In this document: positions 16,005 through 24,722 of the stretch, in pieces
How positions within the stretch are numbered: position 1 is the first letter of the stretch
Layout: each line of letters starts with the position of its first letter
NCBI RefSeq assembly: GCF_013185195.1
Contig: NZ_JAAZWC010000004.1
Location: 124,001 to 188,000 of the forward strand
DNA length: 64,000 nucleotides
DNA from: Saccharibacillus qingshengii
GTDB lineage: Bacteria; Bacillota; Bacilli; Paenibacillales; Paenibacillaceae
Direction of reading: 5' to 3'
The notes under the pieces: generated by a model
What the model saw: only the letters and a program-made list of their open reading frames with translations
What the model was told of the DNA's origin: nothing
The model's database searches: none
Translations under genes and position numbers: made by a program

Positions 16005-17014
16005 ATATCAAACGCGAAGCCGCACCGGAGTTCGACATCGCTGCGTCCGCCGGGGCGATTGAATCTTCCGGCCGGTTCGAAACTCAAGAGGCTTCCGAAG
16101 CGGCCGGCACATCCGCTATCTGCCCGCTTGCCCGCTTGTGGGCGCTGACCGGAAAGCCGGCACCGACCGTCTCGCTGCGGCTGTTCTCCGCCGGCAGCTG
16201 TAGGCATCCGGAATGGGTCACTATTCGGGGCGGAAGTCTGCGCAGCGTACGCATTCCCGCTTTGTTCGGCTGCATCGATCATCCGCAGCACGGCTCCATC
16301 TTGTTCGATACGGGCTATTCGGAACGCTTTTTCCGCGAAACGGATCCTTTTCCGGCCCGTCTGTACCGGATGACGACGCCGGTGCAGTTCGACGCGGGGC
16401 AGAGTGCGGCGGAACGTCTGCGCGCCGCAGGCATTCCGCCGGAAAGGATTCGCCGGATCATCATCTCGCACTTTCACGCGGACCATGTGGCGGGACTCCG
16501 CGATTTCCCGCAGGCGGAATTTCTGTACGAGCGCGAGGCGCTCGACAAGATGCGCAGGCTTCGGGGGATCGGCGCGGTGAAGAGAGGCTTCCTGCCTGGG
16601 CTGCTGCCGGACGATTTCGACCGGCGGGCCCGCCCTTTCCCGGCGGAGTCGCGTATTGATCTGCCGGACGGCTTCCTGCCCGGTTTTGCCTGGCGCCGCG
16701 TGACCGATGTGCTCGGCGACGGCAGCCTGCTGGCCGTCGATCTGCCCGGGCACGCCTACGGGCAGATCGGCCTGCTGCTGCGCACGGAGCGCGGCCCGGT
16801 CCTGCTCTGCGCCGACGCCGCCTGGTCGGCGGCCGCGTACCGGGAAGACCGGCCGCCGAGCGCGCTTGCCGGCATCATCATGCCGGACCGCCGCGCCTAC
16901 GCGGACAGCTTCCACGCTCTGCGCGGGATGCACGCCGCTTTTCCCGGGCTGAAAGTGATCGCTTCGCACTGCCCGGAAGCCGAAGCGGCCTATGCAGGCG
17001 GCGGCCTGCTGTAA
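16001..17014 (+). CDS. Metallo-beta-lactamase-fold hydrolase
   Basis: The 337-residue protein has the dizinc motif HFHADH in SHFHADHVAG, followed by downstream DLPGHAYGQ and CADAAW metal-ligand regions, like AHL-lactonase/glyoxalase II relatives. It may act as a thioesterase or lactonase in the cluster. Translation most likely starts at TTG 16001-16003, which overlaps the epimerase stop (TTGA) and has AAGGAGG 9 nt upstream, indicating coupling. About 60 residues precede the conserved fold. Confidence 0.85.
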   Translation: MNIKREAAPEFDIAASAGAIESSGRFETQEASEAAGTSAICPLARLWALTGKPAPTVSLRLFSAGSCRHPEWVTIRGGSLRSVRIPALFGCIDHPQHGSILFDTGYSERFFRETDPFPARLYRMTTPVQFDAGQSAAERLRAAGIPPERIRRIIISHFHADHVAGLRDFPQAEFLYEREALDKMRRLRGIGAVKRGFLPGLLPDDFDRRARPFPAESRIDLPDGFLPGFAWRRVTDVLGDGSLLAVDLPGHAYGQIGLLLRTERGPVLLCADAAWSAAAYREDRPPSALAGIIMPDRRAYADSFHALRGMHAAFPGLKVIASHCPEAEAAYAGGGLL

Positions 17015-17196
17015 GGCGCTTCGCCCTGTTCGCCTCTGCTGCGCCGCTTCCTGTGTTCTGCTGCGCAAAATCACGGGGAGCGGCGCCGATTCGGCCTCGC
17101 TGCATTAAGTTTACTTTCACCCAACGGAGCTGCGCGAGAGAGTTTGCGGCAGAGATAGACGTTGAAATCCTGGGTCTTGAAAGGAGTAACCTGCTC

Positions 17197-18549
17197 ATGA
17201 ATACCGATTCCCTACATATTCTTATGCAGTATCTGGCCGCCCGCAAACGTGCCTCGATCCTTGATCGAGGCAAGCTGGAGAGTTGGCGCGAGCCCCGCCT
17301 GATCCGCCATCTGGAACGGGTGCGCGCCGCGTCGCCTTTTTACCGGGAGCTGTGGGCAGGGATCGACGTGCGGGACTGGCGGCGTTTCCCGCAGATCGAC
17401 AAGAAGATCATGATGGAGCGTTTCGATACGCTGAACACGGCGGGAATCCGCCGCGATGACGCGATGAATCTGGCGCTGGAAGCGGAACGCACACGCGATT
17501 TTACGCCGGAGATCGGCGGCCTGACGATCGGCCTGTCGTCCGGCACGTCGGGCAGCCGGGGGTTGTTTCTCGTCAGCCGCAGGGAACGTCTGGCTTGGAC
17601 GGGAACCATTTTGCAGCGCGTGCTGCCCGGGCCGCTGCTTCAAGGGCACACGATCGCCTTTTTCCTGCGGGCTGACAGCAATCTGTACGGATCGGTGCGC
17701 AGCCGCCGGGTGGCGTTCGAATTCTACGATCTGCTGCATCCCCTGGAGCGGCATGTGCAGCGTTTGAACGCGCAGCGTCCGAGTGTACTGGCCGCGCCTC
17801 CGTCGATGCTGCGTCTGCTGGCTGGCGAAGTCCGGGCGGGCCGGCTGAAGATCTCGCCCGGACATCTAGTGTCGATGGCGGAGGTGCTCGACCCGCTGGA
17901 CCGGCGCGTGATCGAGGAAAGCTTCGGCCTGCGCATCCATCAGGTGTACCAATGTACCGAAGGTTTTCTGGGCGCCTCCTGCAGTCACGGTACGCTGCAT
18001 CTTAACGAAGACGTCGTCCATATCGAAAAAGAATACATAGATGCGGAGCGCAAAACGTTCTTACCGATCGTAACGGACTTTGTCCGCTTCTCCCAGCCGA
18101 TCGTGCGCTATCGTCTGGGCGATCTGCTGACCGAGAGCGCGGATAATTGTGCCTGCGGGTCGCCTTTTGCCGCGATTGAGCGGATCGAAGGGCGCAGCGA
18201 CGATCTGTTCGTGCTGCCTGCGGCGGACGGCGCGGGATTCGTGACGCTGTTTCCGGATTATGTCTCGCGTGCCATCATCGGCGCGTCGGATCGGGTGGAA
18301 GCGTACCGGGCGACCTTAAATTCGCCGACTCGCCTGCTTGTCGAGCTGGACACGGCTGCCGGGGAAGGATCAGAAGAGCGCGTACGGATCGAATCCGAAG
18401 TCCGTCTCGCGCTGGTCAAGCTGTGTGCGCGAATCGGCGCGGCCGTGCCGGACACGGAATTTGTGCCTTACGCCTTCGTGCCCGGAGCCGTGAAGTTGAG
18501 ACGAATCCAGAGGAGGTTTGCGGTAAATGACCGGATGGAACCTGTATGA
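17197..18549 (+). CDS. F390-synthetase/PaaK-like adenylate-forming enzyme
   Basis: The 450-residue protein belongs to the PaaK-type ANL superfamily. Visible motifs are the phosphate loop LSSGTSGSRG, YQCTEGFLGASC, the YRLGDLL motif and the zinc-like CACGSPF loop. Such enzymes adenylate an acid and pass it to CoA or an amine; the name F390 synthetase reflects similarity only. The ATG at 17197 has AAAGGAG upstream. Its 3' end overlaps the next gene by 23 nt, which implies coupled translation. Confidence 0.87.
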   Translation: MNTDSLHILMQYLAARKRASILDRGKLESWREPRLIRHLERVRAASPFYRELWAGIDVRDWRRFPQIDKKIMMERFDTLNTAGIRRDDAMNLALEAERTRDFTPEIGGLTIGLSSGTSGSRGLFLVSRRERLAWTGTILQRVLPGPLLQGHTIAFFLRADSNLYGSVRSRRVAFEFYDLLHPLERHVQRLNAQRPSVLAAPPSMLRLLAGEVRAGRLKISPGHLVSMAEVLDPLDRRVIEESFGLRIHQVYQCTEGFLGASCSHGTLHLNEDVVHIEKEYIDAERKTFLPIVTDFVRFSQPIVRYRLGDLLTESADNCACGSPFAAIERIEGRSDDLFVLPAADGAGFVTLFPDYVSRAIIGASDRVEAYRATLNSPTRLLVELDTAAGEGSEERVRIESEVRLALVKLCARIGAAVPDTEFVPYAFVPGAVKLRRIQRRFAVNDRMEPV

Positions 18550-19819
18550 AGGCAAGAACCTGGAACGTTGGTTGGCGGAAAAAGAGAACCTGGGTGCCCC
18601 GGGCCTCGATTCGTCAGGTCTCGATTCGCCAGGCCGCGAGGCACGAGGCGCCGAATTGCCGGGTCTTGAAGCGCCAAACCGAGCTGTACCGGGCGGCCCT
18701 TCGGCTTACGGCAGCCTGACGGAGGACGAAGCGTCCACGCTCCGCTGGTTGGCCGCCATGCAGAGCCGGAGTGTCCCGGCGCTGATCGCGAACGTGGATA
18801 CGACGCTGCGCGCCCTGAGGCATGAAGCGCTTGGCGTAACGCTTCCGCTCAGCGTGGGCGATCGGGAATACGGCGATTCCTACGTATTCTCTCCGTACAC
18901 GCATTACATCAGCTATGCGCGCGAAGAACTGTCCATGCTGGAGTCGCGCGCGGCCCGGGCGGCGCTGGGGGCCCTGCTGACGCCGGCCGGACTGCTGCTC
19001 AAGGCTTCGCGGTTCAATCGGGCTGTACAGGTCAACAATCGCCTGCTGTCGACGAATCTCTATCCGGAACTGGACGCGGAAGCGATCTCTTCGGCGGTGG
19101 AGATGCTGCTTCGGGAGTTCCCCGACCATTCGATCGTTTTCCGGTCGCTGAACCGCCGCACGACGCCCGTGTATCTCGATACGCTGACCGACAAGGGCTT
19201 CCGGCTTGTACCGAGCCGGCAGGTCTATCTATACGATGCGCCGGACAAGATTCCGTCCAAAGCCCGCTGGCTCCACAAACGCGATTATCGGCTGCTGGAC
19301 AAACACGGGTATGACGTCTGCGGCCCCGATCGGCTGCAGGCCGCGGACGCGCCGCGTCTGGCCGAGCTGTACCGGATGCTGTATATCGACAAATACTCGT
19401 CGCACAACCCGGTGTTCACGCCGCTGTTCTTCGAACAGGCGCTGCACCTGGGACTGCTGAAGCTGTATGCGCTGCGCTCCCGGTCAAGCGGCAGGCTCGA
19501 CGCCGTACTCGGTTATTACCTGCAGGGCGGCATCATGACGACGCCCGTGTTCGGCTACGATACGGGCATCGCGCAGGAGACCGGGCTGTACCGCATGCTG
19601 TCGGCCCTGCTGCTGAGTCTGGCGGCGGAAGAAGGCGGGCTGCTGCACGAGAGTGCAGGAGCGGCGCAGTTCAAACGCAACCGCGGCGCGGAAGCGGAGA
19701 TTGAATACAGCGCGGTATACGATCGGCATCTGCCGCCCTGGCGCCGAACAGGCTGGGCGCTGCTGTCGTCTCTGCTGAACCGGGTCGGCGTGCCGATTAT
19801 GCGCAAATACAAGTTTTAG
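18527..19819 (+). CDS. GNAT/FemAB-like acyltransferase of the biosynthetic cluster
   Basis: The 430-residue protein has a C-terminal half resembling GNAT or FemAB acyltransferases (DAVLGYYLQGGIMTTPVFGYD, MLSALLLSLAAEEGG, SAGAAQFKRNRGA), suggesting N- or O-acyl transfer from the CoA ester made upstream. Residues about 22-57 are a low-complexity insert of Gly-Leu-Asp and Gly-Leu-Glu units, repeated also in the DNA. It is the last gene of the cluster. No obvious terminator follows within 50 bp. Confidence 0.75.
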   Translation: MTGWNLYEGKNLERWLAEKENLGAPGLDSSGLDSPGREARGAELPGLEAPNRAVPGGPSAYGSLTEDEASTLRWLAAMQSRSVPALIANVDTTLRALRHEALGVTLPLSVGDREYGDSYVFSPYTHYISYAREELSMLESRAARAALGALLTPAGLLLKASRFNRAVQVNNRLLSTNLYPELDAEAISSAVEMLLREFPDHSIVFRSLNRRTTPVYLDTLTDKGFRLVPSRQVYLYDAPDKIPSKARWLHKRDYRLLDKHGYDVCGPDRLQAADAPRLAELYRMLYIDKYSSHNPVFTPLFFEQALHLGLLKLYALRSRSSGRLDAVLGYYLQGGIMTTPVFGYDTGIAQETGLYRMLSALLLSLAAEEGGLLHESAGAAQFKRNRGAEAEIEYSAVYDRHLPPWRRTGWALLSSLLNRVGVPIMRKYKF

Positions 19820-19852
19820 GATCAGACTGGAAGTTGACGGTTTTCAGGGATT

Positions 19853-19882
19853 TTGACCAAGAAAGCGACGTCCGCATACATA
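19853..19882 (+). promoter_or_regulatory. Putative promoter of potABCD
   Basis: TTGACC (19853-19858), an 18-bp spacer and TACATA (19877-19882), about 130 bp before potA. The match is moderate. Confidence 0.45.
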
Positions 19883-20014
19883 GAAATGTAGCGTTTATGC
19901 GTTTTTTTCTATAGAATAACGGTTAGAAACAGGTTAACGATACAGCCGAATAACAGAAAACAACCGGAGCCGATCGGGGTCCGGATATCCTGTTGCCAGA
20001 GGAGGGGTTTCATC

Positions 20015-21142
20015 ATCGCAGATCCACACATCATTCGTTTCGAGTCCGTAACGAAGCAGTACGAAGACGGACTCACCGTACTCAAAAAGATTGATTTCGA
20101 AATCGAGCGGGGCAAGTTCTACACGCTGCTCGGTCCTTCGGGCTGCGGCAAAACGACCATCCTGCGCATGATCGCGGGCTTCATGGAGCCGACGGAAGGT
20201 TCGATCTATCTGGGCGGGCGGGTCATCAACAAAGTACCGCCCGAGAAAAGACAGGTTAATACCGTATTTCAGGACTATGCCCTTTTCCCGCATCTGAATG
20301 TGTTCGAGAACGTCGCGTTCGGCCTGCGGATCAAAAAAATGAAGCAGAACGTCGTGGCGGCCAAAGTGGCTGAAGCGCTGAAAATGGTCAATCTCGACGG
20401 TTACGAAAGCCGCGGGATTACCGAGATGTCCGGCGGTCAGCGCCAGCGCGTGGCGATCGCCCGGGCGATCGTGAACGAGCCGGAAGTGCTGCTGCTCGAC
20501 GAGCCGCTCTCCGCGCTCGACCTCAAGCTGCGTACCGAGATGCAGTACGTGCTGCGCGAGCTGCAGCAGCGTCTGGGCATCACGTTCATCTTCGTCACGC
20601 ACGATCAGGAAGAGGCGCTGGCGATGTCGGATTATATTTTCGTCATGAACCAGGGCCGGATCGAGCAGAGCGGTACGCCGAACGATATTTACGACGAGCC
20701 GATCAACCGCTTCGTGGCCGACTTTATCGGCGAATCGAACATCGTGCCGGGTGTCATGATCGAAGACTATCTGGTCGAATTCAACGGACAGCGCTACGAA
20801 TGTGTCGATGCCGGGCTGCGGCCCAGCGAACCGATCGAGATCGTCGTCCGTCCGGAAGATCTGGAGATCACGACGCCGGAAGCCGGCAAGATGCAGGTCC
20901 GCGTCGATTCGCAGCTGTTCCGGGGTGTCCATTACGAGATCAGCTGCTACGACGATTCCGGGCATGAATGGCTTGTACACTCCACCAAACGCGCCGAAGT
21001 CGGCGCCCGCATCGGACTGACGTTCGATCCGGAAGCGATCCACGTGATGCGGTTCGGCGAAACGGAAGAAGAATTCGACCGCCGGCTCGAGGCTTACGAG
21101 GAGGACGAAGAAGAAACCGGGGTCGGCGCGAATGAAAGGTAA
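20015..21142 (+). CDS. potA: PotA, spermidine/putrescine ABC transporter ATPase
   Basis: The protein of about 375 residues has Walker [10 protein letters not shown] (40-48), the Q-loop [12 protein letters not shown], signature SGGQRQR, Walker [13 protein letters not shown] and a C-terminal TOBE region. Coding similarity to PotA begins at [17 protein letters not shown]. No ATG, GTG or TTG occurs in frame between the upstream stop and that point; the first internal ATG (20168) falls after Walker A and is too late. The best start is ATC at 20015, 7 nt after GGAGGGG (20001-20007). This implies a rare non-AUG start or a base error. It overlaps potB by 11 nt. Confidence 0.88.
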   Translation: MADPHIIRFESVTKQYEDGLTVLKKIDFEIERGKFYTLLGPSGCGKTTILRMIAGFMEPTEGSIYLGGRVINKVPPEKRQVNTVFQDYALFPHLNVFENVAFGLRIKKMKQNVVAAKVAEALKMVNLDGYESRGITEMSGGQRQRVAIARAIVNEPEVLLLDEPLSALDLKLRTEMQYVLRELQQRLGITFIFVTHDQEEALAMSDYIFVMNQGRIEQSGTPNDIYDEPINRFVADFIGESNIVPGVMIEDYLVEFNGQRYECVDAGLRPSEPIEIVVRPEDLEITTPEAGKMQVRVDSQLFRGVHYEISCYDDSGHEWLVHSTKRAEVGARIGLTFDPEAIHVMRFGETEEEFDRRLEAYEEDEEETGVGANER

Positions 21143-21950
21143 GGACAACGTAAACGCGCGGTCGCTCGCTTATATTCCGTATTATCTGTGGGTCGTGCTG
21201 TTTGTAATCGCGCCTGTCGTGCTGGTCGTCTATTATTCGCTGTTCGATGTGTCGGGGCATTTTACCCTGTCGAACTATGCGGATTTCTTCACTCCCGTCT
21301 ATCTGAGCATGACGCTGAGTTCGTTCTGGTATGCGTTCCTCATTACGCTGTTCTCGCTGCTGATCGCGTATCCGGCGGCGTATCTGCTGACGCGGACCAA
21401 GCACAAGCAGCTGTGGCTGCTCCTCATCATCCTGCCGACCTGGATTAATCTGCTGCTCAAGACGTATGCGTTTATCGGCATCTTCGGCACGAACGGTCCG
21501 ATCAACGCGCTGCTCGGATCGATCGGATTCGGCGAGCAGCAGCTGCTGTTTACAAGCGGAAGCTTCGTGTTCGTGTCGATCTATATCTTCGTGCCGTTCA
21601 TGATCATGCCGATCTATAACGCCCTCGAAGAACTGAACGTGTCTCTCACCGATGCCGCCCGCGATCTGGGCGCTTCGAGCTGGATCACGTTCCGCCGGGT
21701 CATTTTCCCGCTGACGCTCTCGGGCGTCAAATCGGGCTGCATCTCCGTGTTTATCCCGGCGCTGTCGCTGTTCATGATTACGCGTCTGATCGCCGGCAAT
21801 AAAGTCATCACGCTCGGTACGGCGATCGAACAGCACTTTCTGGTCACGCAGGACTGGGGCATGGGTTCGACCGTTGCCGTATTCCTGATCGTCGCGATGG
21901 CCGTTATCATGTTCCTCACCGGCGGCAGCCGGAAGGGGGTGCGCAAATGA
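21132..21950 (+). CDS. potB: PotB, spermidine/putrescine permease
   Basis: The 272-residue inner-membrane protein has six hydrophobic helices and the permease EAA loop ([21 protein letters not shown]), which contacts the ATPase. It overlaps potA by 11 nt and potC by 4 nt (ATGA), consistent with one translationally coupled operon. The N-terminal [18 protein letters not shown] helix is typical of PotB. Confidence 0.93.
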   Translation: MKGKDNVNARSLAYIPYYLWVVLFVIAPVVLVVYYSLFDVSGHFTLSNYADFFTPVYLSMTLSSFWYAFLITLFSLLIAYPAAYLLTRTKHKQLWLLLIILPTWINLLLKTYAFIGIFGTNGPINALLGSIGFGEQQLLFTSGSFVFVSIYIFVPFMIMPIYNALEELNVSLTDAARDLGASSWITFRRVIFPLTLSGVKSGCISVFIPALSLFMITRLIAGNKVITLGTAIEQHFLVTQDWGMGSTVAVFLIVAMAVIMFLTGGSRKGVRK

Positions 21951-22768
21951 GAAAGAAAAACGGAATTTCCAATCTGTATCTGGTACTGGTCTTCGCCGTT
22001 TTGTATGCGCCGATCCTGTACCTGATGTTCTATTCGTTCAACAGCGGCGGCACGATGCACGGCTTCGAGAGCTTCACGCTGGATTACTACAAAGAAGTAT
22101 TCGCGGATACCCGGTTGATTATCATCGTAATCAATACGCTGGTCATCGCCCTGCTGTCTTCGACGATCGCGACGATCATCGGGGTATTCGGATCGCTCGC
22201 GATCGAAAATATCCGGCGTGCGCGGCTCAAGAATACGCTGCTGTCGCTCAACAATGTGCTGATCGTCAGTCCCGACGTCATCATCGGCGCTTCGTTCCTG
22301 ATCTTGTTTACGATGGTGGGCGTCAAGCTGGGCTTCGCCTCGGTTCTGATCTCGCACGTGGCTTTCAGTATCCCGATCACGGTGCTGATGATCCTGCCGA
22401 GACTGCAGGAGATGAGCCCAACGCTGCTCGACGCGGCGCGCGATCTCGGCGCGAGCAAACGCGACGTGCTGACCAAGGTCGTCCTGCCGTTTATCCGTCC
22501 CGGTATTTTCAGCGGCTTCTTCATGGCTCTGACCTACTCGCTCGACGATTTCGCCGTTACGTTCTTCGTAACGGGCAGCGGATATTCGACGCTTGCCGTC
22601 GAAATCTACTCGCGGGCGCGGCAGGGCGTCTCGCTGTCGATCAATGCGCTGTCCACGCTGATCTTCCTGTTCACCGTGTTCCTCGTGGTGGCGTACTACA
22701 TTTCGATGCGCCGCGGTGAAAAGCGCAAATTGGCCGATGCGGCCGCAAGAATGGGGGTGCCGGAATGA
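21947..22768 (+). CDS. potC: PotC, spermidine/putrescine permease
   Basis: The 273-residue membrane protein is the second permease, with six helices, the MFYSFNSG loop and the EAA motif ([18 protein letters not shown]). It starts within the potB stop codon region (ATGA overlap) and its own stop overlaps the potD start in the same way. Confidence 0.93.
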   Translation: MRKKNGISNLYLVLVFAVLYAPILYLMFYSFNSGGTMHGFESFTLDYYKEVFADTRLIIIVINTLVIALLSSTIATIIGVFGSLAIENIRRARLKNTLLSLNNVLIVSPDVIIGASFLILFTMVGVKLGFASVLISHVAFSIPITVLMILPRLQEMSPTLLDAARDLGASKRDVLTKVVLPFIRPGIFSGFFMALTYSLDDFAVTFFVTGSGYSTLAVEIYSRARQGVSLSINALSTLIFLFTVFLVVAYYISMRRGEKRKLADAAARMGVPE

Positions 22769-23835
22769 AATCCATGACGCGCACGCTGATTCTGATTCTG
22801 GTCGTGGCTTTCGCGCTGATGTTTCTGGCGAACCGCTTGAACTCGAGCGAAGGCTACAGCAGCGGCAATACGCTGACCATCTACAACTGGGGCGATTATA
22901 TCGATCCCGAACTGCTCGACCGGTTCCAGGAGGAGACGGGCATCACGGTCATCTACCAGACGTTCGATTCGAACGAAGCGATGCTGACCAAGATCGAGCA
23001 GGGCGGTACCACGTTCGATGTGGCGATTCCGTCCGACTATGCGATCGAGAAGATGCGGGAAGAGAAACTGCTCATTCCGCTCGATCACGCCAAGATTCCG
23101 AATATGAAGTATATCGATCCCAAGTTCCTCGATTTGTCGTTCGATCCGGGCAACGCCTATTCGATGCCGTATTTCTGGGGAACGCTCGGCGTGGTCTATA
23201 ACCCCAACCTGACGGATCTGACCTTCGAGAGCTGGGAAGACCTGTGGGACCCGACGCTCCGCAACGACGTTCTGCTGACGGACGGAGCGCGGGAAGTGGT
23301 CGGAACCGGGCTTGTCAGCCAGGGGTATTCGCTGAACGATACGAACGAAGCCCATCTGCAGCAGGCGCTGGATCATCTGATGCAGCTGTCTCCGAACGTC
23401 AAAGCGATCGTCGGCGACGAGATCAAGCTGCTGCTGGCGAACGGCGAAGCGGCGGCGGGACTCGTATTCTCGGGCGACGCTTCGGAGATCATGGGCGAGA
23501 ACGAAGAACTCGACTATGTGGTGCCCAAAGAAGGTTCCAATCTGTACTTCGACAATATGGTCGTTCCGAAAACGGCGCAGAATATCGACGGGGCGATGGC
23601 GTTTATCAACTTTATGCTCGAGCCCGAAGTGAATGCGCAGAATACGGAGTATGTCGGGTATTCGACGCCGAACGACGCGGCGCTTGCGCTGCTGCCGGAA
23701 GAGATTTCGGGCGACGAGCGTTTCTATCCGTCCGACGAGCTGACGGCGCAGCTTGAAGTGTACGAAAATCTGGGAAAAAAGATGCTGGTCCGTTACAACG
23801 AGCTGTTCCTTCAGTTCAAAATGAACGGTTCGTAA
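22765..23835 (+). CDS. potD: PotD, spermidine/putrescine-binding protein
   Basis: The 356-residue protein is the polyamine-binding component, with the family start LTIYNWGDYIDPELLDRFQEE and ligand-region motifs AIPSDYAIEKM and SMPYFWGTLGVVYN. The N-terminus is a hydrophobic segment (LILILVVAFALMFLA), but no lipobox Cys follows, unlike most Gram-positive PotD proteins; it may be anchored by an uncleaved helix. It overlaps potC by 4 nt and is the last gene before a strong terminator. Confidence 0.93.
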   Translation: MKSMTRTLILILVVAFALMFLANRLNSSEGYSSGNTLTIYNWGDYIDPELLDRFQEETGITVIYQTFDSNEAMLTKIEQGGTTFDVAIPSDYAIEKMREEKLLIPLDHAKIPNMKYIDPKFLDLSFDPGNAYSMPYFWGTLGVVYNPNLTDLTFESWEDLWDPTLRNDVLLTDGAREVVGTGLVSQGYSLNDTNEAHLQQALDHLMQLSPNVKAIVGDEIKLLLANGEAAAGLVFSGDASEIMGENEELDYVVPKEGSNLYFDNMVVPKTAQNIDGAMAFINFMLEPEVNAQNTEYVGYSTPNDAALALLPEEISGDERFYPSDELTAQLEVYENLGKKMLVRYNELFLQFKMNGS

Positions 23836-23869
23836 AGTTAAAATCGGTGTGCCTCAAAATATCACCCAA

Positions 23870-23905
23870 AAAAACCCGTTTGCGCCTGGGCGCAAACGGG
23901 TTTTT
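23870..23905. terminator. Bidirectional intrinsic terminator
   Basis: AAAAACCCGTTTGCGC (23870-23885) pairs perfectly with 23890-23905 around CTGG. It ends potD and the convergent small export gene. Confidence 0.92.
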
Positions 23906-23944
23906 GAGTCCGGTAAGCCAGAGAAGGCTTTCGGGGGAAGGAGG

Positions 23945-24418
23945 TTACTGCTTCGCGTAGCTCAATCCGTACACGGAACCGACGGCCATAATGACGGTCC
24001 ATACGGTCAGACTGACCGCCATCCAGCCCATCACCCAACGCCGGGAAGAACCGAACGACAGGGCGAGTACCGCGGCGATATCGGTTCCGACCATAGCCGG
24101 AGCGACCAGAGCCAGACCGGGCACGCCGTATTTTTCCCAGATTCGCCTGGCCCGCGTTTCTCTTTTGGAAGAAGTGGTCCGGCCTTTCTTGAGACGTTGA
24201 CGCTCCATCCATGCGGATACCCGTGCAAAAAACAATCCGATCAGGATCACCATGAGGAAATTGCCCGCGAATCCGATGATCGAGACGGCAACCGGGGGAA
24301 GACCCCAGAGGATGCCGAGAGGAACGACGATAAAAATATCGAGTGAAGGGGCGGCCGCCAGAAGAAAGAGAGCCGCGTACTGCCAGAACAAGTCCAATTC
24401 CCGAATCCATTCGAACAT
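23945..24418 (-). CDS. Small multi-drug export family membrane protein
   Basis: The 157-residue protein matches the putative small multi-drug export family (PF06695-like), with about four helices, the motif LLAAAPSLDIFIVVPLGILWG and a charged loop (RQRLKKGRTTSSKRETRARR). Function and substrate are unproven. Start 24418 is preferred because GCGAGG is well placed; an in-frame ATG at 24442 lacks a spaced ribosome site. The leader between promoter 24572-24600 and the gene contains the structured element 24447-24544, so RNA-level control is likely. Confidence 0.75.
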   Translation of the reverse strand: MFEWIRELDLFWQYAALFLLAAAPSLDIFIVVPLGILWGLPPVAVSIIGFAGNFLMVILIGLFFARVSAWMERQRLKKGRTTSSKRETRARRIWEKYGVPGLALVAPAMVGTDIAAVLALSFGSSRRWVMGWMAVSLTVWTVIMAVGSVYGLSYAKQ

Positions 24419-24446
24419 AAAGTTGAGCCTCGCTTTCGGCATAGTC

Positions 24447-24544
24447 CCTTGACCAAGTTAAAAGTAAGGTTACTCTCGCCTGAATCGCACCTAAAGCGTG
24501 TACGTTTCAGGCGGAAGTAACCCTCTGATTAGGGTTGGTCAAGG
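24447..24544 (-). ncRNA. Structured leader RNA candidate, copy 1
   Basis: The closing stem is a perfect 10-bp CCTTGACCAA/TTGGTCAAGG (24447-24456 with 24535-24544). Inside lie GGTTAC/GTAACC (24468-24473 with 24517-24522), a long stem starting CGCCTGAA/TTCAGGCG (24477-24484 with 24506-24513) capped by a 9-nt loop ctaaagcgt, and a side hairpin CCCT/AGGG (near 24521-24534). A second copy at 34642-34780 keeps this layout. The strand is inferred from the promoter just upstream and the gene just downstream on the minus strand. I recognise no known riboswitch class. Confidence 0.65.
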
Positions 24545-24571
24545 TAATCGGTATACTGCGCAATCCCGCTT

Positions 24572-24600
24572 ATCTTATCGGTTGCTCAGTTAAAATTCAA
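24572..24600 (-). promoter_or_regulatory. Sigma-A promoter for the small export gene and its leader
   Basis: On the minus strand TTGAAT (24595-24600), a 17-bp spacer and TAAGAT (24572-24577). Transcription would start near 24565, about 20 nt before the structured leader. Confidence 0.7.
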
Positions 24601-24659
24601 ATGTTTCGCACGTTCCTGTAAACTTTCTCCAGCTTCATTCTAGATATCCATCGGGGGCC

Positions 24660-24668
24660 TGCTATAAT
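24660..24668 (+). promoter_or_regulatory. Extended -10 promoter of the OatA-like gene
   Basis: TGCTATAAT is an extended -10 element 55 bp before the start codon at 24723. No clear -35 is visible, which extended -10 promoters tolerate. Confidence 0.6.
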
Positions 24669-24722
24669 AGAACTTAGATTTTCAAAAATCGGACTATTCG
24701 ATATGTCGAAAGGGCAGAGGCC

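Noticed and set aside
12347-19819. Direct assignment of the cluster to OleABCD olefin synthesis
   Set aside because: The OleB hydrolase is replaced by an unrelated fold, and ATP-grasp and GNAT genes are extra; only a loose analogy is justified.
24447-24544. Element as a simple terminator for oatA or the export gene
   Set aside because: It lies upstream of both genes, lacks a U-tract and has a branched structure shared with another locus.
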